From Rhodococcus sp. IEGM 1379 (GTDB lineage Bacteria > Actinomycetota > Actinomycetes > Mycobacteriales > Mycobacteriaceae): 64,000 nt of DNA. The translations under genes were made by a program, and so were the position numbers. A model generated the notes under the pieces. The model did not search any database. It was not told where the DNA came from and was given only the letters and a program-made list of their open reading frames with translations. Location: assembly GCF_030056815.1 (NCBI RefSeq), contig NZ_JASHKR010000008.1:97529-161528 (forward strand). The letters run 5' to 3'. The stretch's first letter is position 1; each line of letters opens with the position of its first letter. This document shows positions 8,871 through 17,673 of this stretch, piece after piece.

Positions 8871-8893
8871 CACCAGGTGGTGTGGAAATACAA

Positions 8894-8925
8894 CTGTGGC
8901 CCCACCTCCAGAGGTGGGGCCACAG
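8894..8925 (-). terminator. Terminator of the first secreted protease gene
   Basis: A perfect 15-bp stem, CTGTGGCCCCACCTC (8894-8908) with GAGGTGGGGCCACAG (8911-8925), lies 16 bp past the minus-strand stop at 8941. On the minus strand it is followed by TTGTATTT. Confidence 0.85.
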
Positions 8926-8940
8926 CAGAGACGACGGAAC

Positions 8941-10251
8941 TCAGTAGTCGCGAACCTTCAAGCCGGGATTGACGGCCAGGATGTCCTTGATCGGTGTTGC
9001 GTACTGCGTCGGCGCAGCCTGTCCGAACAAGGCCGCAGCCCGGGCTACCTCGCATAGCGAGGAAGTGGCGACGTTGGAGGCGCTGGTGATGCCAAGTGCT
9101 CGGGTGCCGGTCACGATCGGGCCACCGCTGTCGCCTTGGAGAACGCAGATGTCGGTGGTGAACAGGTTGACCAGTTCCTGGCCTTCGACACGCGCTATCC
9201 GGTCGACGCTGGTGACGATGCCGCAGCTGTACCCGGTCGTTGATCCAGCCTTGCATGCCGGTGCGCCGACGACGGGGTCGGCCACGCCGTCGATGTTGAC
9301 CGACCGGTTGAACGGAACGCGGATGCTGTTGTTGTCGAAACGATATTTCGCGTTGTCGTCGATATTGATGATCGAGTAGTCCTGCTGGTCGAACCGGCTC
9401 TTCGCGAAGTAGCCGACCCGGGGTCCGGGTTGGTTGTTGACGAGAGGGAAGACTTCGCCGGCAGATTCGGTTCCGGCACCCGCGCGGTTGGGATCGCAAT
9501 GGCCGGCGCTGATGTTGACTGTGCGGCCGGATGCGTCGGTTCCGTTGAATCCGAAAGAGCACTTGAATCCGAAGTAGCCGGACATTGCGTTGTAGCCGTC
9601 GCCGCCGAGTGCAGCGTCGCCGGTTGCGGATCCGGTGGCGGGGATCAGGTCGGCGAGGATCGGCGGAACCGTGATCGGGGCTGCGGTGTGGACGACTGTC
9701 GACTTCAGGAAGTCCGGCAGCGCCAGTCCGGCGGTGGTGTCGGCAGTAAGTGCGATGCCGTTTCCGACTACGTCGATGGCGATTCCGCGAACAAGATCAG
9801 CCACACCGGAAGGCTGCGAGTCGAGCCAGTCGTTGAGGGCAGATATTTCGGTGCGCAACGATGTTTCACTCTGTGCGACATCCTGGACCGTGAAGCCTGC
9901 CTTCTCAGCGGCTGTTCGCGCGTCGGCTTTGTTCGGTCCGTCGGCCAATGCGACTATGGCCTGTCCGACCTCATTGAGCCACACTCCACCGAATGCATCG
10001 GGGAATTGGACCCGCGCGATTGTGGCGAACTCGGCGAGTTTCTGCGCCAGTTCGGACCGTGACACATACTCGGCCGGCGTCAGCGCCAGATCGTGCTGGA
10101 GTGCCTCGGCGAGTTCGACCGGCAGATGCGCAGCCTGATCGGATACGCCGGACGCAGTCGGTTCTGCATTCGCAACGGCGGTAATCGGTCCGAGGAGCAG
10201 CAGCGCGGCCGAGCCGAACACTGCGGCGCGACGTGCGATGGAGCTTCGCAT
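8941..10251 (-). CDS. Secreted chymotrypsin-like (S1) serine protease, copy 1
   Basis: This 436-residue pre-pro-protease begins MRSSIARRAAVFGSAALLL and has a signal peptide ending near AVANAEP. A pro-region of about 170 residues follows, then a streptogrisin/alpha-lytic-type S1 domain. The triad is visible: His in NISAGHCDPN (about 250), Asp in QQDYSIIN (about 296) and Ser in LQGDSGGPIVTG (about 374). Cysteines near the His and Ser motifs suggest disulfides. ATG 10251 follows GGAAAGG and is preferred to 10344. A paralogue lies 150 bp upstream on the same strand. Extracellular protein degradation is likely; substrate unknown. Confidence 0.85.
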   Translation of the reverse strand: MRSSIARRAAVFGSAALLLLGPITAVANAEPTASGVSDQAAHLPVELAEALQHDLALTPAEYVSRSELAQKLAEFATIARVQFPDAFGGVWLNEVGQAIVALADGPNKADARTAAEKAGFTVQDVAQSETSLRTEISALNDWLDSQPSGVADLVRGIAIDVVGNGIALTADTTAGLALPDFLKSTVVHTAAPITVPPILADLIPATGSATGDAALGGDGYNAMSGYFGFKCSFGFNGTDASGRTVNISAGHCDPNRAGAGTESAGEVFPLVNNQPGPRVGYFAKSRFDQQDYSIINIDDNAKYRFDNNSIRVPFNRSVNIDGVADPVVGAPACKAGSTTGYSCGIVTSVDRIARVEGQELVNLFTTDICVLQGDSGGPIVTGTRALGITSASNVATSSLCEVARAAALFGQAAPTQYATPIKDILAVNPGLKVRDY

Positions 10252-10401
10252 GAGGGCCTTTCCGCTTCGTTGACCGCGTACCACCCCCCTGGGAGTACGC
10301 GGATACGGCCCGCCGGAGTGGCGAGCCGTATCGCAGTCGTCCATGACTATATGGGTTCGCCGCCGCGAATCCCACCAGTTACAGGGGTGAGTTTATGTAG
10401 G

Positions 10402-11754
10402 TCAGTTGACCGTGCGGACCCGGATTCCGGATCCGACGCCACCACCGGAGGCTGCGTCGGCGGCCTTCATGATGTCGTCGACAGGGATTCCGAGGTTGGA
10501 GGTTCCGCCCGATGTCGCGAGTACGAGATTCGCTTCGTTGCAGCTCGGGGCGCCGCTGCTGTTGGAACCACTGGTGATGCCGAGTGCCAGGGTTCCGGTG
10601 ACGATGGCGCCGCCACTGTCCCCGGCAAGGGTGCAGGCTGTTCCATAGAATCCTCGAACTGTCCGTGAATCGCCGTCCGTAACGATGAGTTGGGATTCGA
10701 CGCGGTCCGCCGCGACGATTCCGCAGGTGAACGACGACGTCTGACCGGACTTGCAGATTGGTGCACCGACTACGGGGCGTGCCGTTCCCGTGATTTCGAG
10801 GGTGGTGCCGCTGGCGCCGCGCACGGAGGGGCGATCGAGCCCGGCATCGACACCGGCCTTGTTGAACTTGATGACGGAATAGTCGAGCGCTGCTGCGTCC
10901 TTGCCGACCGAAGACTGAGCGAAATTACCCACCTGGACGCTGTCGTCGACGTTCGCCCGGTTGGGGAGGTAGACGGGCGAGGGTGTTCCCTCGGCCGGAT
11001 TGCAGTGTCCTGCACTGATATTGAGTGCATTGTTCTGACTGTCGACGGCGTTGAACCCGAAGGAGCACACCGAGATGTTCTCGGTGGCGGTCTCGCGGAT
11101 CGGGCCCGACGACGTGATGTAAGTGTCGCCACCGAGCGGGCGCGAATCGACTGCACCGCCGCCGTCCGGACTGAGCCTGATCTTGGTGTTCTCGAGCAAA
11201 GTGGGCAGGTCGAGTGCCTTGCCGACGGGACTGTTGGCGACGTCGATGACTACCCGGTTGTTCAGTACGTCGATCGACGCGGAGTTGATCGCCATCGCGA
11301 TGTCGCCGGGCAATGCCGCGATCCACCCGTTCGCGTCGGCCAGAGCCTTTTCAAGACTGTCGGCGGATACGGGCGCTACATGCGTACGAAAACCATCCGA
11401 TGCTGCAACGCGCGCTGCTTCGGTGGTGGTGACCGACACAACAGGCTGACCGTCAAGGCCCATCCATGAGCCGGCGTAGTCGCTTGGTCGTTCGGATTTG
11501 AAGCTTGCTGCGTACGCTCCGAGTTCTTGAGCCTTGGCAGCGCGATCGAGATACTCCTGAGGGGAGATCTTCAGATCACGGGTGATGGCTTCGACCAGTT
11601 CTGTGGGTAGCTGATCTGCAGAGAGCTGCTCGACCCGCGAATCAGGGTTTGGCTCCGCTGACGCTGTAGCCGAAAATGTTGTTGCGAGTGGAACTGCGAG
11701 CAGAAGTGCCGAGGCGCCGACCAAGGCAGTACGGATCGCCGACGAGTTACGCAT
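10402..11754 (-). CDS. Secreted chymotrypsin-like (S1) serine protease, copy 2
   Basis: This 450-residue paralogue of the preceding protease has the same plan: signal peptide (MRNSSAIRTALVGASALLL to ATASAEP), a pro-region with the shared LSPQEYLDRA-like segment, and an S1 domain. The triad is His in NISAGHCNP (about 250), Asp in ALDYSVIKFN and Ser in LAGDSGGAIVTG (about 378). ATG 11754 is preceded by GAAGGGA at good spacing; the open frame extends to 11823 without support. The two genes probably arose by tandem duplication, since the pro-regions have clearly diverged. Regulation is not visible. It is likely exported and matured by autocleavage. Confidence 0.85.
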   Translation of the reverse strand: MRNSSAIRTALVGASALLLAVPLATTFSATASAEPNPDSRVEQLSADQLPTELVEAITRDLKISPQEYLDRAAKAQELGAYAASFKSERPSDYAGSWMGLDGQPVVSVTTTEAARVAASDGFRTHVAPVSADSLEKALADANGWIAALPGDIAMAINSASIDVLNNRVVIDVANSPVGKALDLPTLLENTKIRLSPDGGGAVDSRPLGGDTYITSSGPIRETATENISVCSFGFNAVDSQNNALNISAGHCNPAEGTPSPVYLPNRANVDDSVQVGNFAQSSVGKDAAALDYSVIKFNKAGVDAGLDRPSVRGASGTTLEITGTARPVVGAPICKSGQTSSFTCGIVAADRVESQLIVTDGDSRTVRGFYGTACTLAGDSGGAIVTGTLALGITSGSNSSGAPSCNEANLVLATSGGTSNLGIPVDDIMKAADAASGGGVGSGIRVRTVN

Positions 11755-11863
11755 GAATTCCCTTCGAGTCTCCGGCTGTGGAGCCGGATGGTACCGCCCC
11801 ACCATAGGTGAAAGTGCCGACACGGCGGGAAGTGACCTAGAAGGTAATGCGTAGTACGCGCAG

Positions 11864-13030
11864 CTAGTTGGGCATATCGGGGCGAGGGGCAGGCTCGCTG
11901 GCGGGTAGCTCTGGGCGAGGGCTGTCGACGTCGTCGGTCGGTGATGCGGTAGGTCCCGGATCGGTGGTGCCGGGAATGATGACGCCGGGAATGATGACGC
12001 CGGGAATGACGGTGCCGGGATAGATCAGGTCTGAAGGGTTGTTGCCCGTGCCGAAATCCCCTCGTGTCGGCAACTCGGGCTTCACCACCTGAGTGCTGTT
12101 TTCCACAGTCGGGACTTGCTCGAACTCGTCGACCAGATGACTGTCCGGTGTGTCGGTCCACTGACCTTCAGTGGGGTTCATGCTCGGTGGAACCGTAGTG
12201 GCCGGGACACCGGTAGGGAATTGAATCGGGACTTCGCGCGGAGTGACGGAAATTTTCGCCTCGTCGATCGCTTCAGTACGGACGGCCACTGTGCCGTCAC
12301 GAATTTCCGGGATCTGTGTTGTCGGGGTGTATCCGATGAAAATCGCTACAGCGCACCCCGCCGCGGTGAGCAGACCGGCAACGGACGCGGCGATGACGAG
12401 CGGCCGTCGACTCGGGCGTGCCTCGGAAAGCTCGACAGGTTCGGCTTCGATCGGAATATCGGAAAGCTGTTCGACGGGCGCTTTCACGTCTGAATCAGTC
12501 ACGTCTGAATCGGCTACGTCTGAAAGAGGAATGCCTGAAACGGGTAGGGCCAATATTGCAGCTCCGCGCGCGGCACACTCACCTGTACTCGTGTACGGAT
12601 CCGAATCGCATGCACCGAGGGCGTCGGATTGCGGTATCAGTTCGACATGGTCGAGATCCATGTTGTCGAGCGCGATCCGCAGTAGCTGGACCGATGCGGG
12701 TGTGAAATTCGGTGGAATTGCGGCAATCACGGAGAGTGGCTGGTTGGTGAACTCGTGTACTTCCTGAACCAGGCAGTACACGGCAGTGGCGACCAAATCT
12801 TCGCCGCGGGTCCGGTGCGTAGAGGTTGTGGTGTCACTGTCTGAGGAAACCTTGTCGAGGAACCGTCGTACGCCCGGCGAATTGGTCTCGACTTCGCCTA
12901 GTTGGATGGTGCCGTCCGGTGCATGATGCAGCACGGATTCATGTTCGATGACTACCGGTGCGGCGTCGGGCGCTGCGATAACCGCAGTGCAATACGTGTT
13001 GCCGACGTAGAGTCCGACTCCCCAGTTCAC
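11864..13030 (-). CDS. Degenerate Hsp70-like membrane-anchored protein
   Basis: This 388-residue protein starts like an actin-fold ATPase (GVGLYVGNTYCTAV aligns with the Hsp70 phosphate-1 loop) and keeps roughly the first lobe to about residue 160. The phosphate-2 and adenosine motifs are missing. Asp/Val-rich repeats (DVADSDVTDSDV) follow, then one membrane helix (about 213-235) and a Pro/Thr-rich extracytoplasmic tail with three VIPG-type repeats encoded by 15-bp tandem repeats at 11969-12013. It is last in a minus-strand operon after the LuxR-type regulator (101-bp gap). ATP hydrolysis is doubtful. A sensing or scaffolding role in the envelope is inference. Confidence 0.65.
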   Translation of the reverse strand: MNWGVGLYVGNTYCTAVIAAPDAAPVVIEHESVLHHAPDGTIQLGEVETNSPGVRRFLDKVSSDSDTTTSTHRTRGEDLVATAVYCLVQEVHEFTNQPLSVIAAIPPNFTPASVQLLRIALDNMDLDHVELIPQSDALGACDSDPYTSTGECAARGAAILALPVSGIPLSDVADSDVTDSDVKAPVEQLSDIPIEAEPVELSEARPSRRPLVIAASVAGLLTAAGCAVAIFIGYTPTTQIPEIRDGTVAVRTEAIDEAKISVTPREVPIQFPTGVPATTVPPSMNPTEGQWTDTPDSHLVDEFEQVPTVENSTQVVKPELPTRGDFGTGNNPSDLIYPGTVIPGVIIPGVIIPGTTDPGPTASPTDDVDSPRPELPASEPAPRPDMPN

Positions 13031-13131
13031 AACTCTCGACCCCTCAGTTACCGATTCAAAACCTCGAAAAATTCCGTTCTTGGTGTGGAAACTACCACTA
13101 TCGAGGCATCGATCGTCGAGATAGGCAATAT

Positions 13132-15615
13132 TCAGCTAATAGTTGGATGTAGAGTAATCATGGTTCGAAGGATGACCATCAGGTCGGACCGTGACTGTGC
13201 GTCGACCTTCCGTTTGATTCGGGCAACGTGGTGTTCGACGGTCTTCGCGGATATGTAGAGGCGTTCGCCGATCTCCCGGTAGGTGAGGCCGAGAACGACA
13301 AGTTCGGCAACTTCCTGCTCACGCTCGGTCAACACCGACGGTGGCGCGACTGTGCCGGAGGATTCGAACCCGTCAGTTCGGTCGATCGACGATTCGATGC
13401 GCAGTGAGCGGGCCACGTGGAGCAGTGCAGTGGCCGATTTTGTATCGGGTGCGCGCAGTGCCGCTTCGCCGGCCAAGCGCGCTGCATCCCACGGCAGGCC
13501 GATCCGCTTCAATCCTCGCGCAGCAGACTCGACCTCGTCGGCGTCGACCATTCCCTGCATAAGGAGTAGCCATTGACGGCCGGCGTTTGCCAATCCGGCT
13601 GCGTACGTATGGGTTTTGGCCGATTCGGTCAGGGTGCGGGCGTGGGGAAGTAGGTCTGCCGGGGACTGTGACAGGATCGCAGCTTGGACGCCGTACCAGT
13701 GGAACGGCGAAGACCACAGCGGAGGTTCGCCGAGGGTGCGAAGTAGTGAACGGGCATCGTCGACGAGGTGCTCGATGGGCTCGCATTCGTCGAGACGTAC
13801 TGCTGCGAGCCATAATTCACCGATCGGCATTAATGCGAAGAGATCGACATTGCAGGCAGACAATGTGTGCTCGGCGCTGGACCAGGCTCGGCGCAATTGA
13901 GCGAGGTCGCCGGACCGTCGGGCGACGCCCACGATCAATGCCTGTAGGAAAAGTGCGTCACGTTCGCGTAGTGGACCGGTCACTATCTCCTTCGGCAACT
14001 TCTCGAGGACGTTGTCATGACCGCTCAGCATGGCGATCCACGCGCTGAGGATGTGATGACGTGCCCAGGTGTGACTGTTGGCATCGTCGATTGCGATCGC
14101 TGCACTGATGGCGGACGCAGCACGCTCGGGCGCGCCGTTGTGCAGAAGCGCTAGAGCGACGAGGGCTGGGGCTGAATCAGGTTGGAAGACAGAGCTGTCG
14201 GTTCCTCCTGGCAAGGCCAGGGCGCGCGACATCGTGTTGAGCGCAATCGGTGCAACTCCGGTGATCGATTGAATCAGTCCGTCAGCCAGCGTGGTTGCGC
14301 CGACGGTGATGCTGGACGGTGATCCCGTGCCGTTGGCGAGTGCAGCGATCGCCTCGTCCAACTGTCCGGTTCCGAGGAAAGTGATAGCGGCGAAGGCGGA
14401 CTCGGCTCCGAGGCGGTCGGGGCCGAGCCAGGAATACAGATCAGCGGCAACTCGGAGTTGGCCGCAGGCTGCTGATGCACCAGCGCGGATCCGCACTGCT
14501 CCAGCCAATGACGCACAGTCGGCGGTGCCTTGTAGGTTGGTAAGGGCATCAGTGAGGACGGAATCTGCCAGGCGGCAAGCGTTATCGAGGTTTCCGCTGC
14601 GCGCCGCAACCTGTGCGTATCTCAGTGTGTCTGCGACGTTCAGATCCTCGACCGACTGCACCCGACGAAACAAGTCGGCGGCAGTCTCTGCTGTGGAGTT
14701 GTCGATGTTTTCTCGGAAGTAATTGGTGAGGCCCTTGTGTCGCACACCCGAATCGAACAGTCGTGTCGCGGTGTCCATGTCGAGTGTCCCGGCTTTGATG
14801 CGCAGATCGACAATTTTGACCAGTTCTGTGCGGATTCGTCCGGCATTTGTCGATTCTGCAAGTGCATCGGCAATGATCGGTGACTGTGACGCGAATAGTC
14901 CGGTGCTCACAGCTCTGTCGAATGCGACTGTGAGAGTGTCTCTTTCCTGATCGAAATGGAGTTCATGCACATCGACGTCCGAAATAGCGAGTGAGATTTT
15001 CACGATGTCGCGTTCGAGTGGAGGGAGCGCGGTCACCTGGTGGAGAAAGTGAGTTCGCAACACCTCGCTCATATCGCTGCTGTTCGCCGGAGCTGATTCG
15101 AAGTACGCTTCCAGCGATCCGAATGAACCGGCGGACAACAGTTCCAGCTGGGTCAGAGTCGTGTCGTCGATGGCAACACCACGCTCTGCGGCAAGGTTTC
15201 GGATGGTCGAATGATTTGCCGGGGACAGATGCAGGACTGTCCCGGTCGTCGAAATATCGGAGTGGGTGGGACCGAGCGCTGGAGTGACGCGACCGGAGGC
15301 GATCACGATCCCGATGTCGTTGCAGTGCAGCAGGTTCGTCAGAATTTGCAGTTCGGTAGGGGACAAGATCTGAGCGTCGTTGATCAGTACGACGCAATTG
15401 TGAGGAGGGGAACTCGGCGGGGCGAGTCCCGTCAGCGACGTGATGACAGTTCTGCCACTAGCGGTGATTCTGTTGACCAAGGCTGCTGTCAGGTGAGGTC
15501 GAGCCGTTGCATCGTTGCCGACGACGAAGAGTCGCAGGGATGTGTCGAGAACGTCAATGCGTCGGAGAAGGTCAGTGACATAAAAAGGTTCGTTTTCCAG
15601 GCGCTGGTTCGGCAT
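13132..15615 (-). CDS. LuxR-type regulator with degenerate STAND/AAA N-terminus (IniR/Rv0339c-like)
   Basis: This 827-residue regulator resembles Rv0339c of M. tuberculosis, the gene next to iniBAC that I recall being reported as its regulator. The N-terminus looks like an AAA/STAND ATPase, but the Walker A position reads VVGNDATARPHL without GKT/S. A Walker-B-like CVVLINDAQ is present. The middle (about 220-740) is a helical, TPR-like array. The C-terminus (about 758-815) is a LuxR helix-turn-helix: LTEREQEVAELVVLGLTYRE, then ISAKTVEHHVARIKRK. It starts 11 bp after an Hsp70-like gene and faces iniB across the divergent promoter. It probably controls iniBAC. Confidence 0.75.
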   Translation of the reverse strand: MPNQRLENEPFYVTDLLRRIDVLDTSLRLFVVGNDATARPHLTAALVNRITASGRTVITSLTGLAPPSSPPHNCVVLINDAQILSPTELQILTNLLHCNDIGIVIASGRVTPALGPTHSDISTTGTVLHLSPANHSTIRNLAAERGVAIDDTTLTQLELLSAGSFGSLEAYFESAPANSSDMSEVLRTHFLHQVTALPPLERDIVKISLAISDVDVHELHFDQERDTLTVAFDRAVSTGLFASQSPIIADALAESTNAGRIRTELVKIVDLRIKAGTLDMDTATRLFDSGVRHKGLTNYFRENIDNSTAETAADLFRRVQSVEDLNVADTLRYAQVAARSGNLDNACRLADSVLTDALTNLQGTADCASLAGAVRIRAGASAACGQLRVAADLYSWLGPDRLGAESAFAAITFLGTGQLDEAIAALANGTGSPSSITVGATTLADGLIQSITGVAPIALNTMSRALALPGGTDSSVFQPDSAPALVALALLHNGAPERAASAISAAIAIDDANSHTWARHHILSAWIAMLSGHDNVLEKLPKEIVTGPLRERDALFLQALIVGVARRSGDLAQLRRAWSSAEHTLSACNVDLFALMPIGELWLAAVRLDECEPIEHLVDDARSLLRTLGEPPLWSSPFHWYGVQAAILSQSPADLLPHARTLTESAKTHTYAAGLANAGRQWLLLMQGMVDADEVESAARGLKRIGLPWDAARLAGEAALRAPDTKSATALLHVARSLRIESSIDRTDGFESSGTVAPPSVLTEREQEVAELVVLGLTYREIGERLYISAKTVEHHVARIKRKVDAQSRSDLMVILRTMITLHPTIS

Positions 15616-15626
15616 ACCGGCCCCGA

Positions 15627-17369
15627 TCAGCGGTTCGGTATGACAGCGCCGACAACGCCGCCGACGAGGCCGCCGACACCTCCGAGTACTCCGCCGACCG
15701 CATTGCCGGCGCCGTCGACTACCGCGCCCAGGCCGTTGCCGACGCCGGTCGCAGCGTCGCCGACAGCATTCCCCGCGTCGCCGGTCTGACCGCCAGGAGT
15801 CGGGGCTGGAGCCGGTGCCGGAACGGGTGCGGGAGCTGGCGCCGGTACTCCTACGGGAGCGCCGGATGCCGGTGCGGAAACCCCGGGAGTTCCGGGTGCG
15901 GGCGCAGATCCCGGGGGAGCCACGGGAGCAGCGACTCCGGCGCCCGTTGCCACGCCGGACTGCGAGGCCGGCGATCCAGCTTGTCCGACCTGAGCGTTGC
16001 TGCCGGGCGCAACGGCGTCGGAACCGCCAATCACACTGTTACCGAGGCGTTCACCAGGGGGAAGATTGGATACCGTCGAACCGGTTGGTGCGGGAATTTC
16101 GCTCGTCGTGTCTGCGGAACTGGACGGAACGTCGATCTTGTCCATGGCCGTTCCGATGCCGAGTCCGCCGGCGGCCAGAACGATGAACGCGCCCACGACC
16201 GCAGCGATGACACCGACACGTGAAGAACGGCGTGTGGTCGAATCTTCCGCAGTAGGTGCGGTAATCAACGGCGTCGAGAAGGCGGGAACCGGAGCCGGGT
16301 TGCGAACCGGGAGTAGTGGGACACGTGTTGCGGCGGTCTTCGTGGCCGAGAGAAGTTCGACAGCGATGATCGCGGCGCCCACTGCTGCGCATGATCCCGG
16401 ATCTGCAGCGGCGATCAGCGGAACACGCAATTCCGATGACAACAGTTCGGCGACAAGGGGAATGGCCGAGCTTCCGCCGGCAAGTACGACGTGATTGATG
16501 TCGCTCGACTCGACGCCGGCGCAGCGCAGGCTCTCTCTCACCAGTGCCACTGATTCGGTGAGCGCAGGCCGGATCAAATCCTCGAGTTCCGATCGGACCA
16601 GGCGAATGTCCTGGGATTTGCCGGGAAGCTCTACGTGGACAACGGTTTCGGTATCCGTCGACAGCTGTTCCTTTGCCTGACGTGCACGAGTACGCAAGAC
16701 CTCGAGGGCTGAGATTGTCTCGGGGGCGAAGGCGTCGAGTGTTCGGAAATGGTCGGCGACTGAGCCGAGGAGGTGCACGGTGACGGCGTGGTCGAATTCG
16801 TCTCCACCGATGTCTGCGCTGCGGAGAGGCTTACCGAAGACAGTGCTTCTTCCGTCAGCAGTGGACATCATGGTGACGTCGAGCGAACAGCCACCGAGGT
16901 CGTAGATCACGGTGAGTCCGTCCGGTACTGCGTTTCCGGAATCGCGAAACCACGTCATGACAGCTTCGGGTTCGGAGATAAAACCCACTCCAGGGATGCC
17001 TTTGGCGTCCAACGCCGATTCCAGCGTGAGAGTCGTGTGGCGATTCCAACCCACGGGATGGGCGACGACGACGCTGTCGAATGTTTCGCCGTCGCTTCTG
17101 GCGGCGTCGACAAGGCGGCTGATCGCTGACGCTGTGAGATCCTCGCCGCGGTGCTCACTGCCATCGGCGGCAAGAATGGCGACCGAGTCGCCGACGCGGT
17201 CGATAAATCCGGTAATCCTTGCGCCGTCGGCTGTGTTTACCGCACTTGGGCAGTGCACCGGTTCGCGTGTTTCTCCGGCCGCATCCGCGGCGACCGCTAC
17301 GAGAGTGGCAGAACCGATACCGATGCCGAGGCCTGCAGTCGAAAGTGAGCTCGCCTGGTCGTGGTCCAT
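15627..17369 (-). CDS. Membrane-anchored Hsp70-like ATPase
   Basis: This protein of about 580 residues has a near-complete Hsp70/actin-type nucleotide-binding domain but no substrate-binding domain. Seen: phosphate-1 GLGIGIGSATLVAV near the start, phosphate-2 VIYDLGGCSLDVTMM (about 150-165) and adenosine motif VVLAGGSSAIPLVAELL (about 290-306). One membrane helix follows (about 390-412), then an extracytoplasmic Pro/Ala/Gly-rich tail ending in GGVLGGVGGLVGGVVG. ATG 17369 sits 7 bp from GGGGAG; the frame is open to 17450. It heads the operon with the LuxR-type regulator and diverges from iniB. It could couple envelope state to the regulator, which is inference. Confidence 0.75.
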   Translation of the reverse strand: MDHDQASSLSTAGLGIGIGSATLVAVAADAAGETREPVHCPSAVNTADGARITGFIDRVGDSVAILAADGSEHRGEDLTASAISRLVDAARSDGETFDSVVVAHPVGWNRHTTLTLESALDAKGIPGVGFISEPEAVMTWFRDSGNAVPDGLTVIYDLGGCSLDVTMMSTADGRSTVFGKPLRSADIGGDEFDHAVTVHLLGSVADHFRTLDAFAPETISALEVLRTRARQAKEQLSTDTETVVHVELPGKSQDIRLVRSELEDLIRPALTESVALVRESLRCAGVESSDINHVVLAGGSSAIPLVAELLSSELRVPLIAAADPGSCAAVGAAIIAVELLSATKTAATRVPLLPVRNPAPVPAFSTPLITAPTAEDSTTRRSSRVGVIAAVVGAFIVLAAGGLGIGTAMDKIDVPSSSADTTSEIPAPTGSTVSNLPPGERLGNSVIGGSDAVAPGSNAQVGQAGSPASQSGVATGAGVAAPVAPPGSAPAPGTPGVSAPASGAPVGVPAPAPAPVPAPAPAPTPGGQTGDAGNAVGDAATGVGNGLGAVVDGAGNAVGGVLGGVGGLVGGVVGAVIPNR

Positions 17370-17483
17370 GAACGAACTCCCCTGATCGCGGGCGACAGAA
17401 TTAGACAGATGACTTGTCGCGGTTGTCTGCGATGTCGGTTTTGTGACCAACTTCGTTACCGGGTCGGCGGTGTTTTCCCGAAG

Positions 17484-17585
17484 TAGGGGACCGAGCCCCT
17501 AATCGGGCCGGATCCCCTAACGCGGCCGACGATTGACGATGGGGGATTTCCCCGTCGGGCCCTCGGAAGGAGGGGGATGCACCCC
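17484..17585. promoter_or_regulatory. GGGG/CCCC palindrome cluster in the iniB divergent promoter
   Basis: The 304-bp region between the Hsp70-like gene and iniB contains TAGGGG-N6-CCCCTA (17484-17501), a further CCCCTAA at 17514-17520 exactly 18 bp from the first CCCCTAA, GGGGGATTTCCCC (17541-17553) and GGGGGATGCACCCC (17572-17585). The repeated symmetry suits a dimeric LuxR-type regulator acting on both directions. A weak -10 candidate TATCAG lies at 17635-17640. The iniB ribosome site AGGAGA is at 17662-17667. Confidence 0.55.
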
Positions 17586-17673
17586 GTTGGCCCCGGGCTC
17601 GGAAGTTCGTAGCGTTGATTCCAATCGCTCCACCTATCAGCGCACCAGTCGCCGAACTTTCAGGAGAAATGTC

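Noticed and set aside
8696..9562. 288-residue minus-strand frame over the repeats and protease 3' end
   Set aside because: It runs through the terminator and tandem repeats and encodes Arg-rich shadow sequence of the protease gene.
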